64,000 nucleotides of DNA from the NCBI GenBank assembly GCA_030144725.1, contig JASKMD010000015.1, positions 70,481 to 134,480 of the forward strand, given 5' to 3'. Positions 33,801 through 44,852 of this stretch are shown here, piece by piece. This DNA is from Haematococcus lacustris (Eukaryota; Chlorophyta; Chlorophyceae; Chlamydomonadales; Haematococcaceae). Position numbers and translations under genes: made by a program. Position 1 is the first letter of the stretch. Each line of letters starts with the position of its first letter. A model generated the notes under the pieces. That model was not told the DNA's origin, did not search any database, and was given only the letters and a program-made list of their open reading frames with translations.

Positions 33801-34026
33801 GAAATGTCCGACTCCAACTCCAACTCCGCACTCCGGGGGGGGGGGGGGGCCTGGAGTCCTGGGGACTCCGCGGAGTCGATTTGGAGTCGATTTGGAGTCC
33901 CAACTCCGACTCCGGACTCCGCGGTTGGAAATGGCGGAGTTGGAGTCGGCGGTTGGGCTGGTGGTTAGTGCTGCTGGCGACTCCGCGAGGACTCCAACTC
34001 CAACTCCAAGCACTCCAACTCCAACT

Positions 34027-34064
34027 CCAACTCCAACTCCAACTCCGGTATTGGAAACGGGGCC
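34027..34064 (-). repeat. Harbinger right TIR
   Basis: Reverse complement of the left terminus, with AACTCC hexamers inward. Further GGAGTC/GGAGTT-type repeats extend to about 33800. Confidence 0.88.
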
Positions 34065-34777
34065 TCACCCTGCCACATCATGATAAGGAGAGTGAAAGGA
34101 GCAGTAGCTAGGGCCTTGGCCACGCCACCAGCAGCACTATATCTAGTCTATTTATAGTCTATTTTACGAACCTTAGATATGTGTGGGCAAGAGCTCAAGC
34201 TATCAATAGTTTAGTCTATTCCTGTGCCGAAATAACTAGTTGGCCGTAACCACAGCCGGAGCTTAGCCAGGCGCAACTAATCAGGCAGGATGGTTACTCG
34301 CCGTTGTATAGTCGGCCAAGGGCCACGCCCCATCGACCTGTGCAGATGGGAAGGCCGCCCAACCATGCCAAGGCTAGGTTTAGAAGCATTGTTACGAGAT
34401 ATAGCTTGAGCTGACACATTGTGTGCAGGTGGCCACGCCGTGGCCAGATCGGCATGCATGCAAGAATAAAGCAGGCAAAAAGGTTCAATCGCTCAATCAT
34501 TTTTAATCCCTACACATCGGCACCCAATCATGGGCTAGTTGCTGCGGCTGCCGGAATATGGCTTTGCCATGCGTCAGTGATAGGTTTGTGGACTGCACAA
34601 AGCCAGTGCCAGTTTGTGGCCAGCACACCGAGCAGCAGCAGCAAGTACCGCTGGCAAAGCCACAAGCATCAGGCACAGGCCAAGGCTGCCCAGCGGTGCA
34701 TAGTCGTCACACTGGCAACAGGCCCACGTGCATGGGGTGGTGTGATAACCAGTTGTTGCCTGCGTTGGTTGGCTAGC
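34065..34777. other. Intergenic region downstream of TM9SF gene
   Basis: Lower-GC sequence between the Harbinger right end and the TM9SF stop. No gene recognised; contains the TM9SF 3' UTR. Confidence 0.4.
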
Positions 34778-37700
34778 TCAATCAATCTTGACTGCGCTGT
34801 AGATCTTGCGCACAAAGATGTAGCAGGCATAGAAGCCAATGGTGCCTGTTAAGCAGAAGAATGCAAACGACACCATGAGCATGTAGCCGAAGTACATGAG
34901 CATGGGCACGGTCTTGGTGATGTCAAGCTTGGAGTAGAAGTAGAAGCCAGAGTAGGCGAACAGGTACAGGGCGGAGGCGCCTGAGGTGAAGTAGGCACGC
35001 CACCACCAGTGGTAGTCCTCTGAGCACAGCTGGAAGTAGCAGAGCACGATGGTGATCTCCGCGCAGGTGATGATGAGGATGAGGAACACCAGCGCCAGAA
35101 AGCCAAAGAGGTAGTAGAACTGCGGGCAACAGCAAGCAGGCTGCGTGGGCAACAGCAGCAGGCGCAGCCGCGGCATGGGCAGTGTCCCTGTGAACACTGA
35201 GCCTGGGGCCTGGTGCTGCAGCCATCTGCAGGACTTCACTACCGCCCAACTGCCTGGGATGGGACAGCTGCTCCGCTTGGCTGACTGTGCTGCCCTGCTC
35301 CCTGCCACCTGTGCATGCCAGGCTGGTCCAGAGCCGTGGCCACCGGCCTTGGTGCCATCCTTTTGTTGCATACAGGCTACGCTCGTCACATCATAGGGCC
35401 AGAGCCAGCTCAAATCAGTGACCACCAGCAGTGACCACCAACCAGGTCCATCCTTCTGTTGCAAGGAAGCCACTTGCAAACAGGTCGTATGATAGGAGGT
35501 ATGGGGGGACGGGCACTCAGCGGCTTTGTACAGCTGCTGCTGCTGCGCACCTGCTGTAGCCACATGGAGGTGAGAATGAAGAAGAGCTCGATGAAGACCG
35601 CGCCAAAGGGCAGCACACCCCCCACCAAGCAGGAGAACACTGGGTTCATATACCACGGCTGCTCTGGGATCTGGCGCGGGATCTTGTTGGTGCGCACGGG
35701 CTCCTCAGGGGCTGGCTTCTTGTAGCCAAAGTAGGATCCCACAAACACAAGGGGCACTGAGATGCCGAACCACAGGAAGCACAGGGCGAACAGGGTACCA
35801 AACGGCACTGCTCCAGACGACTTCTGGCCCCAAATCAGCATGTTCAAGAAGAAGAAGATGACAAAGCACACCCCTGCAGGAGCAGCAGCGTGAGCGGGTG
35901 TGGACACACCAGCTTCATGAGAGCCGCGTAAGAGCCACAGTACGCAGAACTACTACAGGACTATCAGTCAGTGCATGAGCAATAGTGCAGCAAACACCCT
36001 GCGGCTGCTGGGCTTCGACCAGCTTTGCTCGTGGGGCGCAGAAGCAAGGGGATCTGGGGAAGCTCACCAGGAAACAGCAGTGCCGTCCGCAGCGTGGTCT
36101 TCTTCCACTCCTCGCCCCTGAAGCTCTTGTAGAGCCGGGCAGAGAAGTAGCCAGCAAACATGCCCATGAACACAAACATCATGAGCATGGCTGTCATCAG
36201 CCCTCCCCGGTTGGCTGGGGACAGGAACCCTAGCAGAGCGAAAATCATGGTGACCAGCGCCATGCCAAACAGTTGCACTCCAGTGCCGACATAGGAGGCC
36301 AGGATGGAACCAGCTGCAGGGGGCCGGAAGACATCACCGTGCACCTGCAGCAATGTGATGAAACAAGCCACAGTATAGACACCTGCAGAGCATGGAAAAT
36401 GTTAAGCAGCGGACCTGTGCCTCCATCGCACCCAACAACATTTCTCAGGCTCCAGATTTGCCGCTTCAGCCCACTGACGCTGGCCTGCCCCTAATGTACA
36501 ACTGCCATGTTGCTCCAACTACACACCAGCTTCCACCCAGTCTCCTCCTGTGCATCCTCGCCAGACTCGAGCTGGTTGTAGTTTGAGATGTCACGCCGCA
36601 GCACCCGCAGCATGATGACAGCAACCATGCCCGTCAGGAAGAGCACAATCATGACGCTGTTGATGATGGAGAACCAGTGGATCTGGTCATCAATCATCAG
36701 CAGGTACGTGTCCCATCGAGAAGCCCATCTGATGTCGCTGGCCTGCGTGCAGAGCATAGTGGCTGATGAGATGCCTGAAACGGAGATTCAGCTCGTCGGC
36801 AAAGCTGCAAGCAAAGTCTGTAGGCATGCTACTGATTGCAGTTCTACCCACCACAAATCTAACATCGTAGGTGAAGATGGCCTCAGTGCCCTCCAGCACC
36901 GGCTGGGGAGGAGTGTCATGGGTCACAGAAATAGCTCGCCCAGGGTTGCATGTGTTGAGCACAGGGCTGGCTTTGTCCCAAGGGGCCTCGTACTCATGCT
37001 TCACACTGAAAGGCTCCACCTCAAATCCCACGATGCGTGCCAGGTCTGTCTGTGCATCTTTGTGGTAGAGGATGGTGAAGCGCAAGTGGTTATGGAGGAA
37101 GTATTTGATGTCACTCTGGCCCTGCAGTGTTCACAGCCAGCAGTCTGGGGAATGGCAGCTGCCTCTCAGGAAAAGGCATCCAGGTAGCTGAAGCCCCGGG
37201 ATTGCAGTAGCCCCCACCTCAAGGGAGGCTTTAAACCCGACGGGAAACCCGCGCTCGTATGTCTTTACAAGCGAATTGCTCTTGTCGTCTTTGCGCATTT
37301 TCACCATCGCGACAGGTAGGTTGTCCAGGATCCTGCGGACAGCGACAATGACAGCTGGGTTTTCTGTAGGGGATGGGGTAGCAGACGCAGAGCCTGCCTA
37401 CATGTTGACGCGGTAATCGTCCTCGATTTTAAGTCGAAATGCTTTTGCTTGCGCCGAGCTTAGCGAATCGATGCGACACAAAAACTTGCACTGCTCGTCT
37501 ACACGCATTTGGATCTGCAAGACAGCACGATGGCAAACTTTAGCCATTGCTGCTTGTCTCTGCGAGCTGTCCAGGGCTTGGACCTGGTAGAGCGAGTTCT
37601 CAATGCGATCGCCACGCAACACCTCGCCCAGGTTCTCCGCTGACTGCACGATCTTTTCAGGTCGACAGTAAGGCAAGCTGTAGTACTCATATGGTAGCTG

Positions 37701-37844
37701 ATTCTTGATGCTGCTGAGCTTGTTGACTTTGAGGTACATGACATCCTTCCGCTTGAAGTCCTGAGGAGCCACGCCTGGCAGATAGAAGGCATCTGCTGCA
37801 AAGACCAGCCCGAAGGCCAGCAGCGCAACTAGCATCTCTTTCAT
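34778..37844 (-). CDS. Transmembrane 9 superfamily protein (TM9SF/EMP70 nonaspanin)
   Basis: Eight exons join in frame to 638 residues: 37844-37584, 37514-37402, 37332-37218, 37121-36852, 36742-36527, 36344-36068, 35873-35551, 35119-34778. This equals the usual family length. The signal peptide ([19 protein letters not shown]) is followed by [11 protein letters not shown], the typical lumenal start, and [11 protein letters not shown]. The lumenal domain ends near [13 protein letters not shown]; the nine membrane segments start at [48 protein letters not shown] and FYFYSKLDI are family signatures. The C-terminus KIYSAVKID fits the KxD/COPI-type Golgi retention signal of nonaspanins. These proteins act in Golgi/endosome membrane sorting. 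The gene looks intact. Confidence 0.96.
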
Positions 37845-38140
37845 TAGCTGTGCGGGGCAGCGAGCTGCTTTGGACGAGTACTGCGAAAGTTAACCGCTGT
37901 TTTTAAACAGGCTCAACTGCCGCTGCCTCACGGGCAAGACGGCTTTGCATATGTGACAGGCGCACCTTCAAGCAGTAATGAACAGCCATGCCACCCTTAT
38001 TTAGCAATGCGCGCTGGCAAGTGCATATTGACGAGCCCCTTGTATACATGACTTAGTTCCCGTCTTTTCACTCCTGCATTCCTAGACTGCGCGACTCGTA
38101 ACACAGGATACACAATTGTCCCTACACATCCTCCCGCATC

Positions 38141-38290
38141 CATGGGGCACCCGACACACATTGTGGCAGCAGCCTTCAATAGCAGCAAGTCTGGAGCCTG
38201 GCAGCTATATGGCAACAAAGGCTCGGCATCGGGTCCTGGGCGTGATGGTCGCGTACTGGCGGCGTACTGTGCGGAAATTACGCAGTGACG
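38141..38290 (+). repeat. Dispersed repeat, left copy
   Basis: GTGGCAGCAGCCTTCAATAG and the following 80 bases resemble 44748-44852. In one frame it reads VAAAFNSSKSGAWQLYGNKG, then GRDGRVLAAYCAEITQ and stop; it may be a fragment of an unidentified gene family. Confidence 0.55.
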
Positions 38291-38466
38291 GGGCTAGTGG
38301 GCTGGCAGCAGCTGCTACCGCTCTTGCCAAGCAGCACAAGCAGCACCAACATGCAGGCTCAGAGGAAAGCTTGGGAAGAGGGGAGGCATGTCACACACAG
38401 CCGCAGATGGGCTGGCGGGGGTGCACTGGCGGGGAGATGTTCTGGTGATGTGTTTAAATTGATATT

Positions 38467-38900
38467 TGTAACGGAGCTGAGACCAGGGAGCCTGTGAGGG
38501 CGGGAGAGCGAGACAGGACCCGGGGTCAGATAGAGTTCTGAGCCAAGGTTACAACATAGCAGAGATGACCAACAGAGCACGGCTTACCTGTGAGGGCGGG
38601 AGAGCGAGACAGGACCCGGGGTCAGATAGAGTTCTGAGCCAAGGTACCTGTCTCTGTCCTCACAGAGCCTTAAATACTCAAAACCATTCACATTCTTAGT
38701 CATCCACGTGTAAAGGGAAAAGGTGTACGTAAACTGTGAACTTCTGTGCTCGGTGCATCCGCCTAGGTTCGGAGCACCTTGCACAGAGAACAACAGAAGC
38801 ATCCACTGATAGAAAAGAACAAGTACTCAGTTCGCTAAAGATCAGACATGCAAGTCAGTTTAAAAGATGCAAGCCGCCCATGCTGCGCATGTCCACTACA
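38467..38900 (-). repeat. Gypsy 3' LTR
   Basis: 434 bases. A 59-bp segment starting CCTGTGAGGGCGGGAGAGCG occurs twice within the LTR (about 38490 and 38588). Confidence 0.97.
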
Positions 38901-38917
38901 TTCACCCCCCCTGGAAA
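38901..38917 (-). other. Gypsy polypurine tract
   Basis: The minus strand reads CCAGGGGGGGTGAA directly before the 3' LTR, the expected place for plus-strand DNA priming. Confidence 0.65.
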
Positions 38918-38939
38918 AGATGTTTAGCCTCTAAACATG

Positions 38940-41900
38940 CTACCTGCGCTTCTTAGGAGCCTTAGCTTGCTTGCACTGATGACAGAGCCAGGCACCACGA
39001 GGCACAGAACGAAGTGGGGGTGACAGGCACGTGATGTGAAAACCCTTGTCGCATTGATCACAAAGCAACATCGGAGGCCGCGGTGAACGGCTGGCGCAGA
39101 CTTGGCAGGCAGGGTCGTCGTCAACCGGGGCATGATGGCGGGCGGTGTAGTCCCGGATTAAGGCGGCGACCGCGTCCTGCTGCGCGAGTGCTGGGCCCCA
39201 CTCCCAGGAGTTGAAGGAGTCATCGTAGCCAGCCCACTTGATGAGGTATTGAAAAGCGTGCTGCGCGTCGTTCCAGCGACGACCCAGGATGGCTTCCACC
39301 GTGAAGTACGCCTCGCCATCGATGATCACGGGCGAAGGCTGAAGCTCCACGGCGCGCTCAGGGAAAGAGGAGGAGGAAAGGTAGGGCCGTAGGCGGCTGA
39401 TGTGGAAGGTGGGGAGGATACGCATGGAGGAAGGGAGGTCGAGCTTGTAGGAGACTGGGGAGTGCTTGGCCAGGACCTTGAAGGGCCCCACAAAGCGAGG
39501 CTGGAGCTTGGCGCTGTTGACAGCAGTCTGCAGGTTCAGGTTGGCACAGCTGAGCAGCACCAGATCACCGACCTTAAACTCCTCATGGCGGCGGTGCTGG
39601 TCAGCATGCAGCTTCTGGGTGTCAATGGAGCGCTGCAAGGCTGAGCGGGCGGCGGTAAGGTTGTTGCGCATGGAGGTGACGAAGTCCTCCGCTGCCTGGC
39701 TGGGCACAAGGGTGGGAGGGGGGAGCAAGAGAGCAGAGGGTGTGGTGGGGTGTTGGCCGTAGTTGAGGTAGAAGGGGGTGAAGCTGGTGCCAACGTGCTC
39801 AGAGCTGTTGTAGGCAAACTCCACGGCTGCAAGGTGTTGGTCCCAGTCAGTCTTGTGGTCGTTGACGTAGGGCCGCAACATGTCCTCCACGGTGCGGTTG
39901 GCGCGCTCTGTCTGGCCGTCGGTCTGGGGGTGGTAGGCAGAGGAGAGGAGGAGCCGGGTGCCGGTGAGGTGGAAGAGGGAGGTCCAGAAGTCAGATGTGA
40001 ACTTAGGGTCACGGTCAGAGATGATGGCCACCGGCAGGCCGTGGTGCTTGAAGATGTGGTCAAAGAAGAGGCGGGCGGTGTCGTGAGAGGTGGCGGTGGT
40101 GGTGGTGGGGATGAGGTGGATCATCTTGCTGAGCTTGTCGACGACGGTGAAGATCATGGTGTGGCCGCGGGGAGTGGCTGGAAGGGGCCCAATGAAGTCC
40201 ATGCTGACCTGCTGCCAATTGCGGGAGGGGATGGGGAGGGGCTGTAGCAGGCCAGGGGGCAGCTGGTTGGTGGCCTTGTTGCGCTGGCACTTGTCGCATG
40301 TGCGCACGTACTCCTGGACGGTCTTGTGCATCTGCGGCCAATAGAAGTGACGTTGCAGCCGCTCCAGAGTCTTGGCACGCCCTAGGTGGGCAGCGGTGTG
40401 GGCGTCATGAGCTTCATGCAACAGCTGGGCGCGGAGAGGGGAGGAGGGGATGTAGAGGCGGGGAGGGGTGGAGGTGGTGTAGAGGCGACCTTCAATGACC
40501 TGCAGGTGGGTAGGGCTGGAGGGTGAAGGAGGGGAGAGGGCCTGGGACAGGGCTGCTTGGTAGGCCGGGTCTTCGGGCGCATGGCGGTCAAAGGTGGAGA
40601 AGAAGGAGGGGTCAGGGTCAACGATGGAGAGGGCGGTGAGTTGGTGGTCAGGGCGACGGGAGAGGGCGTCCGGCACGGTGTGGTGCTTGCCAGCCTTGTG
40701 CACAAAGGTGATGTCGAACTCCGCAAGGCGCTGGGTCCACCGCATCTGGCGCCCGGTGAGGTTGGACTGGGTGAGCACATGGGTGGTGGCGCTGTTGTCA
40801 GTCTCCACAATGAAGGGACGACCCAGTAGGTAGTGGCGCCAGGTGGTGAGGGCATGGAGCACAGCCAGGAGCTCACGCTCATGGGCTGGGTAGTTGACCT
40901 GAGCCGGGTTGAGCTTGCGGCTCTCGTAGGCCACCACGTACTCGGCCCCGGAGGAGTCCTGTTGGGTAAGCACGGCACCAATGGCAAAGAGGGAGGCATC
41001 AGTCTTGACAGTGAAGGGGAGGGAGAAGTCAGGGGGACGCACGACGGGGGAGCTGGCCATGGCTGCCTTGATGTCGGCAAAGGCACGCTGCTCAGCCTCG
41101 CCCCAACGCCATGGCTGCTCATCACGCAGCAGGTCGGTGAGAGGGAGAACACGGTGGGCATGGTGGTGTAGGAGACGCCGGTAGTAGTTGGCGGTGCCGA
41201 GGAACGACCGTAGCTGGTGCTTGTCCTGTGGGGCAGGCCAGTCCAGCACAGCCTTGACCTTGGTGGGGTCTGGCTGGATGCCGGCGGCGGAGACGATGTG
41301 GCCGAGGAAGTCCACGGTGTCCAGCCAGAATGCGCACTTGGCCAGGTTGGCGCACAGCTGGTGTTGCCGCAAGAGAGAGAGGGTAAGGTGGAGGTGGCGC
41401 TCGTGGTCAGCGGCTGACTTGGAGAACACAAGGATGTCGTCCAGGTAGACAAGCACAAAGTCATCCAGGTGGGGCTTGAAGACATCGTTCATCAGCTGCT
41501 GGAAGGTGGCTGGGGCATTGCAGAGGCCAAAGGGGAGGACAGTGAATTCATAGTGCCCGTACCGGGTGCGGAAGGCGGTCTTGGGGATGTCGTCCTCAGC
41601 CACCCTGATCTGGTGGTACCCAGACCGGAGGTCGATCTTGGAAAAGACCTGGGCACCTGACAGCTGGTCCAGCAGATCATCGATGCGGGGGAGGGGGTAA
41701 CGGTTCTTGAGGGTCTGCTGGTTGAGGGCACGGAAGTCCACACAGAGGCGCAGGCTGCCGTCCTTCTTGCGCACAAACAACACAGGGGCAGCAAAGGGGG
41801 AGGTGGATGGCCGGATGAAACCCTTGGCCAGGAGGTCGTCCAACTGCTTCTTCAGCTGGTCCAGCTCTGGCTGCGACATGCGGTAGATCGGACGGGGGGA

Positions 41901-43373
41901 GGGGGCAGGGCCGGTGAGATGGATGGTGTGGTCCACGGAGCGGCGGGGCATGTCCTGGACTGCAGGCAGCTCCTTGGGAAAGACAGTGGGGTACTGCTGC
42001 ACCAGTGCTGCCGCCTTGGGGTGGAGAGGGGGTGGATCAGGGGCAGGGGCGGAGGGAGAGGGTGAGGTAGAGGGATTGGGCTGCTGGGTGAGCAGGGCCA
42101 TGAAGACCTCATCATGCCGCGCTGCCCGGCGGAAGCGTGGCGCCGACAGCAGGTGCAGCTGATCCGCTTGGAGTGGGGTGGGTGGGGGTGGGGTCAGGGT
42201 GTGGGTGGAGCCGGCGTGATCCAGGCGTACGACGTTGTTGATCCAGTCCACACACGGGTTCTTGGCTGCCAGCCACGGCTTGCCGAGGACGATGTCAAAG
42301 GAGGGGTTGGGGATGTTTGCCATGGAGAGCTGTAAGCGATCGCGGTAGCTACCCATGCGGATGGAGCACGGTGGGAGGGTGTAGGTGGGTAGGGTAGTGT
42401 GTTTAGGGCCTGGGAGGAGGAGGCGACGGGGGGAGAGGGTGGTAGCCAAGTGCAGCCCATTGCGCATGAGGTACTGCTGGCTGACGATGTTACCGGTGGC
42501 GCCGCTGTCCACCATGAACCTGGCTGGGTGACCAGCAAAGGTGCCATGGAGGATGATCAGCTCTGAGGAGGGGCTGCTGCCACTGGCTGACAGGGAAGTG
42601 AGCACGATGGGGGAGGGCGCAGCGGCGGGGGAAGGGGTGGGGGTGGGGGTGGGAGTGGGCGGGGAGGTGTGGGAAGGACAAGGAGCAGGAGGGGGACACG
42701 GAGGGGTAGGGGGAGGAGGTAAGGACCGGGGAGCGAGAGAATCGGCCGGCGGCTGGTCCTGAGCAGCCAGCACTGCAAAAGAGTTGACATGGAGGAAGGC
42801 AGGTGCATCAGCATTGGCACGCTGCAACACAGCTGGGCGGGCTGTCCGGCCAGGCTGGGGAGGGCGAGGAGGGCTGCCACCTAGAGCTGCAGGTAGGGGC
42901 AGGGAGAACCGCACGACCTTACGAGGTCGTCCCGGTGGCGTGGAGCCAGCCACAGAAGGCTGCTTCAGAATGCTGCCAGCAGGTCTAACATGCTGCAGGG
43001 GTAAGGGCATGGATCTGACAACCTGCAGGGAGGGCCGGCCAGCAGTGTCCACCTTACCAGTGTACGGCTGGCAGGTGGAATGCAGACCAGGGTAGGAGGG
43101 TGCAGGGGCAGGGAGGAGGAAGTAAGGTGCGCGGTGGGGACGAGCGCACCGGGGAGGACAAGGAGAGGAGGTGGAAAAGCAGAGGGGCTGGGAGGGGGTG
43201 GTGAGAGGGGGTGGGAGGGGGTGGGAGGGGGTGGTGGAAGGGGGTGGTGGGAGGGTCCGGAAGGCGACGTCTAGCGGCGGTCCCCCTTCCGTGAGCCGCT
43301 GCTGACGTTTGGGCGGGGAGGGCGGATGGGGCAGTCCTTCATGGTGTGCCCCGCCTTGCGGCAGTAGAAGCAC
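38940..43373 (-). CDS. Gypsy Pol polyprotein with C-terminal chromodomain and PHD finger
   Basis: Open frame of 1477 codons, entered by -1 frameshift at 43307-43313, so its first residue is not an initiator. Domains in order: Pro-rich linker; aspartic protease ([12 protein letters not shown], near 42500); RT ([28 protein letters not shown] near 41435); RNase H ([16 protein letters not shown]); integrase with HHCC ([18 protein letters not shown]) and D-D-E ([30 protein letters not shown]); chromodomain ([25 protein letters not shown], about 39150-39310); and a C4HC3 PHD finger (CQVC, CDQC, GFHITC, CHQC, about 38950-39110). Chromodomains steer chromoviruses to marked chromatin; the PHD finger may read a second histone mark. 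All catalytic motifs look intact. Confidence 0.96.
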   Translation of the reverse strand: MLLLPQGGAHHEGLPHPPSPPKRQQRLTEGGPPLDVAFRTLPPPPSTTPSHPLPPPLTTPSQPLCFSTSSPCPPRCARPHRAPYFLLPAPAPSYPGLHSTCQPYTGKVDTAGRPSLQVVRSMPLPLQHVRPAGSILKQPSVAGSTPPGRPRKVVRFSLPLPAALGGSPPRPPQPGRTARPAVLQRANADAPAFLHVNSFAVLAAQDQPPADSLAPRSLPPPPTPPCPPPAPCPSHTSPPTPTPTPTPSPAAAPSPIVLTSLSASGSSPSSELIILHGTFAGHPARFMVDSGATGNIVSQQYLMRNGLHLATTLSPRRLLLPGPKHTTLPTYTLPPCSIRMGSYRDRLQLSMANIPNPSFDIVLGKPWLAAKNPCVDWINNVVRLDHAGSTHTLTPPPPTPLQADQLHLLSAPRFRRAARHDEVFMALLTQQPNPSTSPSPSAPAPDPPPLHPKAAALVQQYPTVFPKELPAVQDMPRRSVDHTIHLTGPAPSPRPIYRMSQPELDQLKKQLDDLLAKGFIRPSTSPFAAPVLFVRKKDGSLRLCVDFRALNQQTLKNRYPLPRIDDLLDQLSGAQVFSKIDLRSGYHQIRVAEDDIPKTAFRTRYGHYEFTVLPFGLCNAPATFQQLMNDVFKPHLDDFVLVYLDDILVFSKSAADHERHLHLTLSLLRQHQLCANLAKCAFWLDTVDFLGHIVSAAGIQPDPTKVKAVLDWPAPQDKHQLRSFLGTANYYRRLLHHHAHRVLPLTDLLRDEQPWRWGEAEQRAFADIKAAMASSPVVRPPDFSLPFTVKTDASLFAIGAVLTQQDSSGAEYVVAYESRKLNPAQVNYPAHERELLAVLHALTTWRHYLLGRPFIVETDNSATTHVLTQSNLTGRQMRWTQRLAEFDITFVHKAGKHHTVPDALSRRPDHQLTALSIVDPDPSFFSTFDRHAPEDPAYQAALSQALSPPSPSSPTHLQVIEGRLYTTSTPPRLYIPSSPLRAQLLHEAHDAHTAAHLGRAKTLERLQRHFYWPQMHKTVQEYVRTCDKCQRNKATNQLPPGLLQPLPIPSRNWQQVSMDFIGPLPATPRGHTMIFTVVDKLSKMIHLIPTTTTATSHDTARLFFDHIFKHHGLPVAIISDRDPKFTSDFWTSLFHLTGTRLLLSSAYHPQTDGQTERANRTVEDMLRPYVNDHKTDWDQHLAAVEFAYNSSEHVGTSFTPFYLNYGQHPTTPSALLLPPPTLVPSQAAEDFVTSMRNNLTAARSALQRSIDTQKLHADQHRRHEEFKVGDLVLLSCANLNLQTAVNSAKLQPRFVGPFKVLAKHSPVSYKLDLPSSMRILPTFHISRLRPYLSSSSFPERAVELQPSPVIIDGEAYFTVEAILGRRWNDAQHAFQYLIKWAGYDDSFNSWEWGPALAQQDAVAALIRDYTARHHAPVDDDPACQVCASRSPRPPMLLCDQCDKGFHITCLSPPLRSVPRGAWLCHQCKQAKAPKKRR

Positions 43374-44200
43374 GCCTTGCTGTCCCGCAGAGCCGCACGC
43401 TGAGCATCGGAGAGACGAGTGCCACGGCTGCGGCTTGGGCTGGTGTGGAGCATGGCGTCCAGCTCCATGGGCACCGCGGCAGTCTCAGGGCGGGAAGGGC
43501 GGGGAGTGGAGGGAGGGCGATAGGAGGAGCGGGAGGCTGAGGTGGAATAGGAGATGGCGTCCACCCGATCCGCGATGGTGGAGGCTTCGGAGAAAGAGGT
43601 TGGCTCGCGCAGCTCCAGCTCACGCCGCACTGAGGGCTTGAGGCCCCGGATGAACCGGTCGAGCTGTTCGGCGGGCGAGAGGTCCGTGACCTCCAGGCAG
43701 AGCGCTGTGAACTCGCCAAGGTACCGCCGCACGGAGCTCGTTTGGGTGAGAGCTGCCAAGCGGTCCCTTGCATGGCGCAGCCGGTTGACAGGCGCGAACT
43801 GCCGCTCGAACGCAGCGACAAAACACGTCCAGGAGGTGAAAGAGCTGACGCTGCTGCGGTACCACAGGAGAGCATGGCCGGAGAGGAGGGTGGCGACGTA
43901 GACGATCCGTTGGGCGTCCGTCAGCTCGGAGATTGTGAAAAAGAGATCCACTGCGAATAGCCAAGCCGCCACGTCCGTGGTACGGCTTCCAGAGAAAGTG
44001 GCGGGTGGATTGGCACGGGGCATACGCTGCTGAGGGGCAGGAGCGGGAGTAGGAGGAGGAGCAGGAGCAGGAGCCGGCGCGGGCGCCGCCGGAGTGGTTT
44101 GCTGCAGGGACAGTTGCGCGAGCTGCTGTTCCAGCCGCTGGATTGTGGCCTGCTGCTCCGAAAATACGCGTTGCATCTGAGCGATCTCTTCCGCGTTCAT
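43271..44200 (-). CDS. Gypsy Gag with CCHC zinc knuckle
   Basis: 309 residues from ATG 44200 to TAG 43271. A coiled-coil start ([20 protein letters not shown]) is followed by a Pro/Ala linker and the retrotransposon gag domain ([56 protein letters not shown]). The C-terminus has the zinc knuckle [14 protein letters not shown] (CX2CX4HX4C). Gag forms the particle and packages element RNA. Its last 103 bases overlap pol. Confidence 0.96.
   Translation of the reverse strand: MNAEEIAQMQRVFSEQQATIQRLEQQLAQLSLQQTTPAAPAPAPAPAPPPTPAPAPQQRMPRANPPATFSGSRTTDVAAWLFAVDLFFTISELTDAQRIVYVATLLSGHALLWYRSSVSSFTSWTCFVAAFERQFAPVNRLRHARDRLAALTQTSSVRRYLGEFTALCLEVTDLSPAEQLDRFIRGLKPSVRRELELREPTSFSEASTIADRVDAISYSTSASRSSYRPPSTPRPSRPETAAVPMELDAMLHTSPSRSRGTRLSDAQRAALRDSKACFYCRKAGHTMKDCPIRPPRPNVSSGSRKGDRR
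43273..43313 (-). promoter_or_regulatory. Programmed -1 frameshift site between gag and pol
   Basis: On the minus strand the heptamer C CCA AAC (43313-43307) lies in the gag zero frame and fits X XXY YYZ. Six bases later AGCGGC (43300-43295) can pair with GCCGCT (43278-43273), which overlaps the gag stop. Slipping back one base enters the pol frame at PKRQQRL. Spacing and frame are as expected for a -1 site; not tested. Confidence 0.72.
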
Positions 44201-44284
44201 GGCGGCGCGGGATTATCGGAGAGAATGCGGAGTGGGAGAGAGGAGCGGTGGAGTGGGAGAGACGAGGGAAGAACACTGCGGTTC

Positions 44285-44302
44285 CCGAGAGAGAAGGCAC
44301 CA
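44285..44302 (-). other. Gypsy primer-binding site
   Basis: The minus strand reads TGGTGCCTTCTCTC one base after the 5' LTR. TGG pairs with a tRNA CCA end; the tRNA was not identified. Confidence 0.55.
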
Positions 44303-44303
44303 A

Positions 44304-44737
44304 TGTAACGGAGCTGAGACCAGGGAGCCTGTGAGGGCGGGAGAGCGAGACAGGACCCGGGGTCAGATAGAGTTCTGAGCCAAGGTTACAACATAGCAGA
44401 GATGACCAACAGAGCACGGCTTACCTGTGAGGGCGGGAGAGCGAGACAGGACCCGGGGTCAGATAGAGTTCTGAGCCAAGGTACCTGTCTCTGCCCTCAC
44501 AGAGCCTTAAATACTCAAAACCATTCACATTCTTAGTCATCCACGTGTAAAGGGAAAAGGTGTACGTAAACTGTGAACTTCTGTGCTCGGTGCATCCGCC
44601 TAGGTTCGGAGCACCTTGCACAGAGAACAACAGAAGCATCCACTGATAGAAAAGAACAAGTACTCAGTTCGCTAAAGATCAGACATGCAAGTCAGTTTAA
44701 AAGATGCAAGCCGCCCATGCTGCGCATGTCCACTACA
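44304..44737 (-). repeat. Gypsy 5' LTR
   Basis: 434 bases, same as the 3' LTR but for C instead of T in CTCTG[C/T]CCTCAC. Carries the same internal 59-bp duplication. As the 5' LTR it should hold the promoter. Confidence 0.97.
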
Positions 44738-44747
44738 ATATTCTTGC

Positions 44748-44852
44748 CCGTGGCAGCAGCCTTCAATAGCAGCGAGCCTGGAGCCTGGCAGCTCCTTGGC
44801 AACAAAGGCATAGAGGCTGGCATCGGGATCCCTGTGTGTGATGGCCGCGGTG
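44748..44852 (+). repeat. Dispersed repeat, right copy
   Basis: Resembles 38160-38262 (GTGGCAGCAGCCTTCAATAG, then TGGAGCCTGGCAGCT and GGCAACAAAGGC). Begins six bases after the Gypsy target duplication. Confidence 0.55.

Larger units (their letters stand above)
30868..34064. mobile_element. PIF/Harbinger DNA transposon with TIRs
   Basis: Terminal inverted repeats start GGCCCCGTTTCCAAT on both ends (30868 and, inverted, 34064), with imperfect continuation through CCGGAGTTGGAGTTGGAGTT. The flanking trinucleotides are TAA and TCA, one mismatch from the expected 3-bp TWA duplication. Inside are a Harbinger-type transposase remnant (plus) and a convergent Myb/SANT-like gene (minus), the standard two-gene layout of this superfamily. 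Confidence 0.9.
38467..44737 (-). mobile_element. Full-length Ty3/Gypsy LTR retrotransposon (chromovirus type)
   Basis: Length 6271 bases, flanked by the 5-bp target duplication ATATT (38462-38466 and 44738-44742). Two 434-bp LTRs begin TG and end CA and differ at one base by eye. Gene order gag, then protease, RT, RNase H, integrase with chromodomain, is that of Ty3/Gypsy chromoviruses. gag and pol overlap in the -1 frame with a slippery site. Confidence 0.97.

Noticed and set aside
38141..38290. A functional small plus-strand gene
   Set aside because: Only a short fragment similar to one other locus, with no promoter, intron or full-length relative visible.
44285..44302. Assigning an initiator Met-tRNA primer to the Gypsy element
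   Set aside because: The site reads TGGTGCC, not TGGTATCAGAGC, so the tRNA cannot be named from memory.
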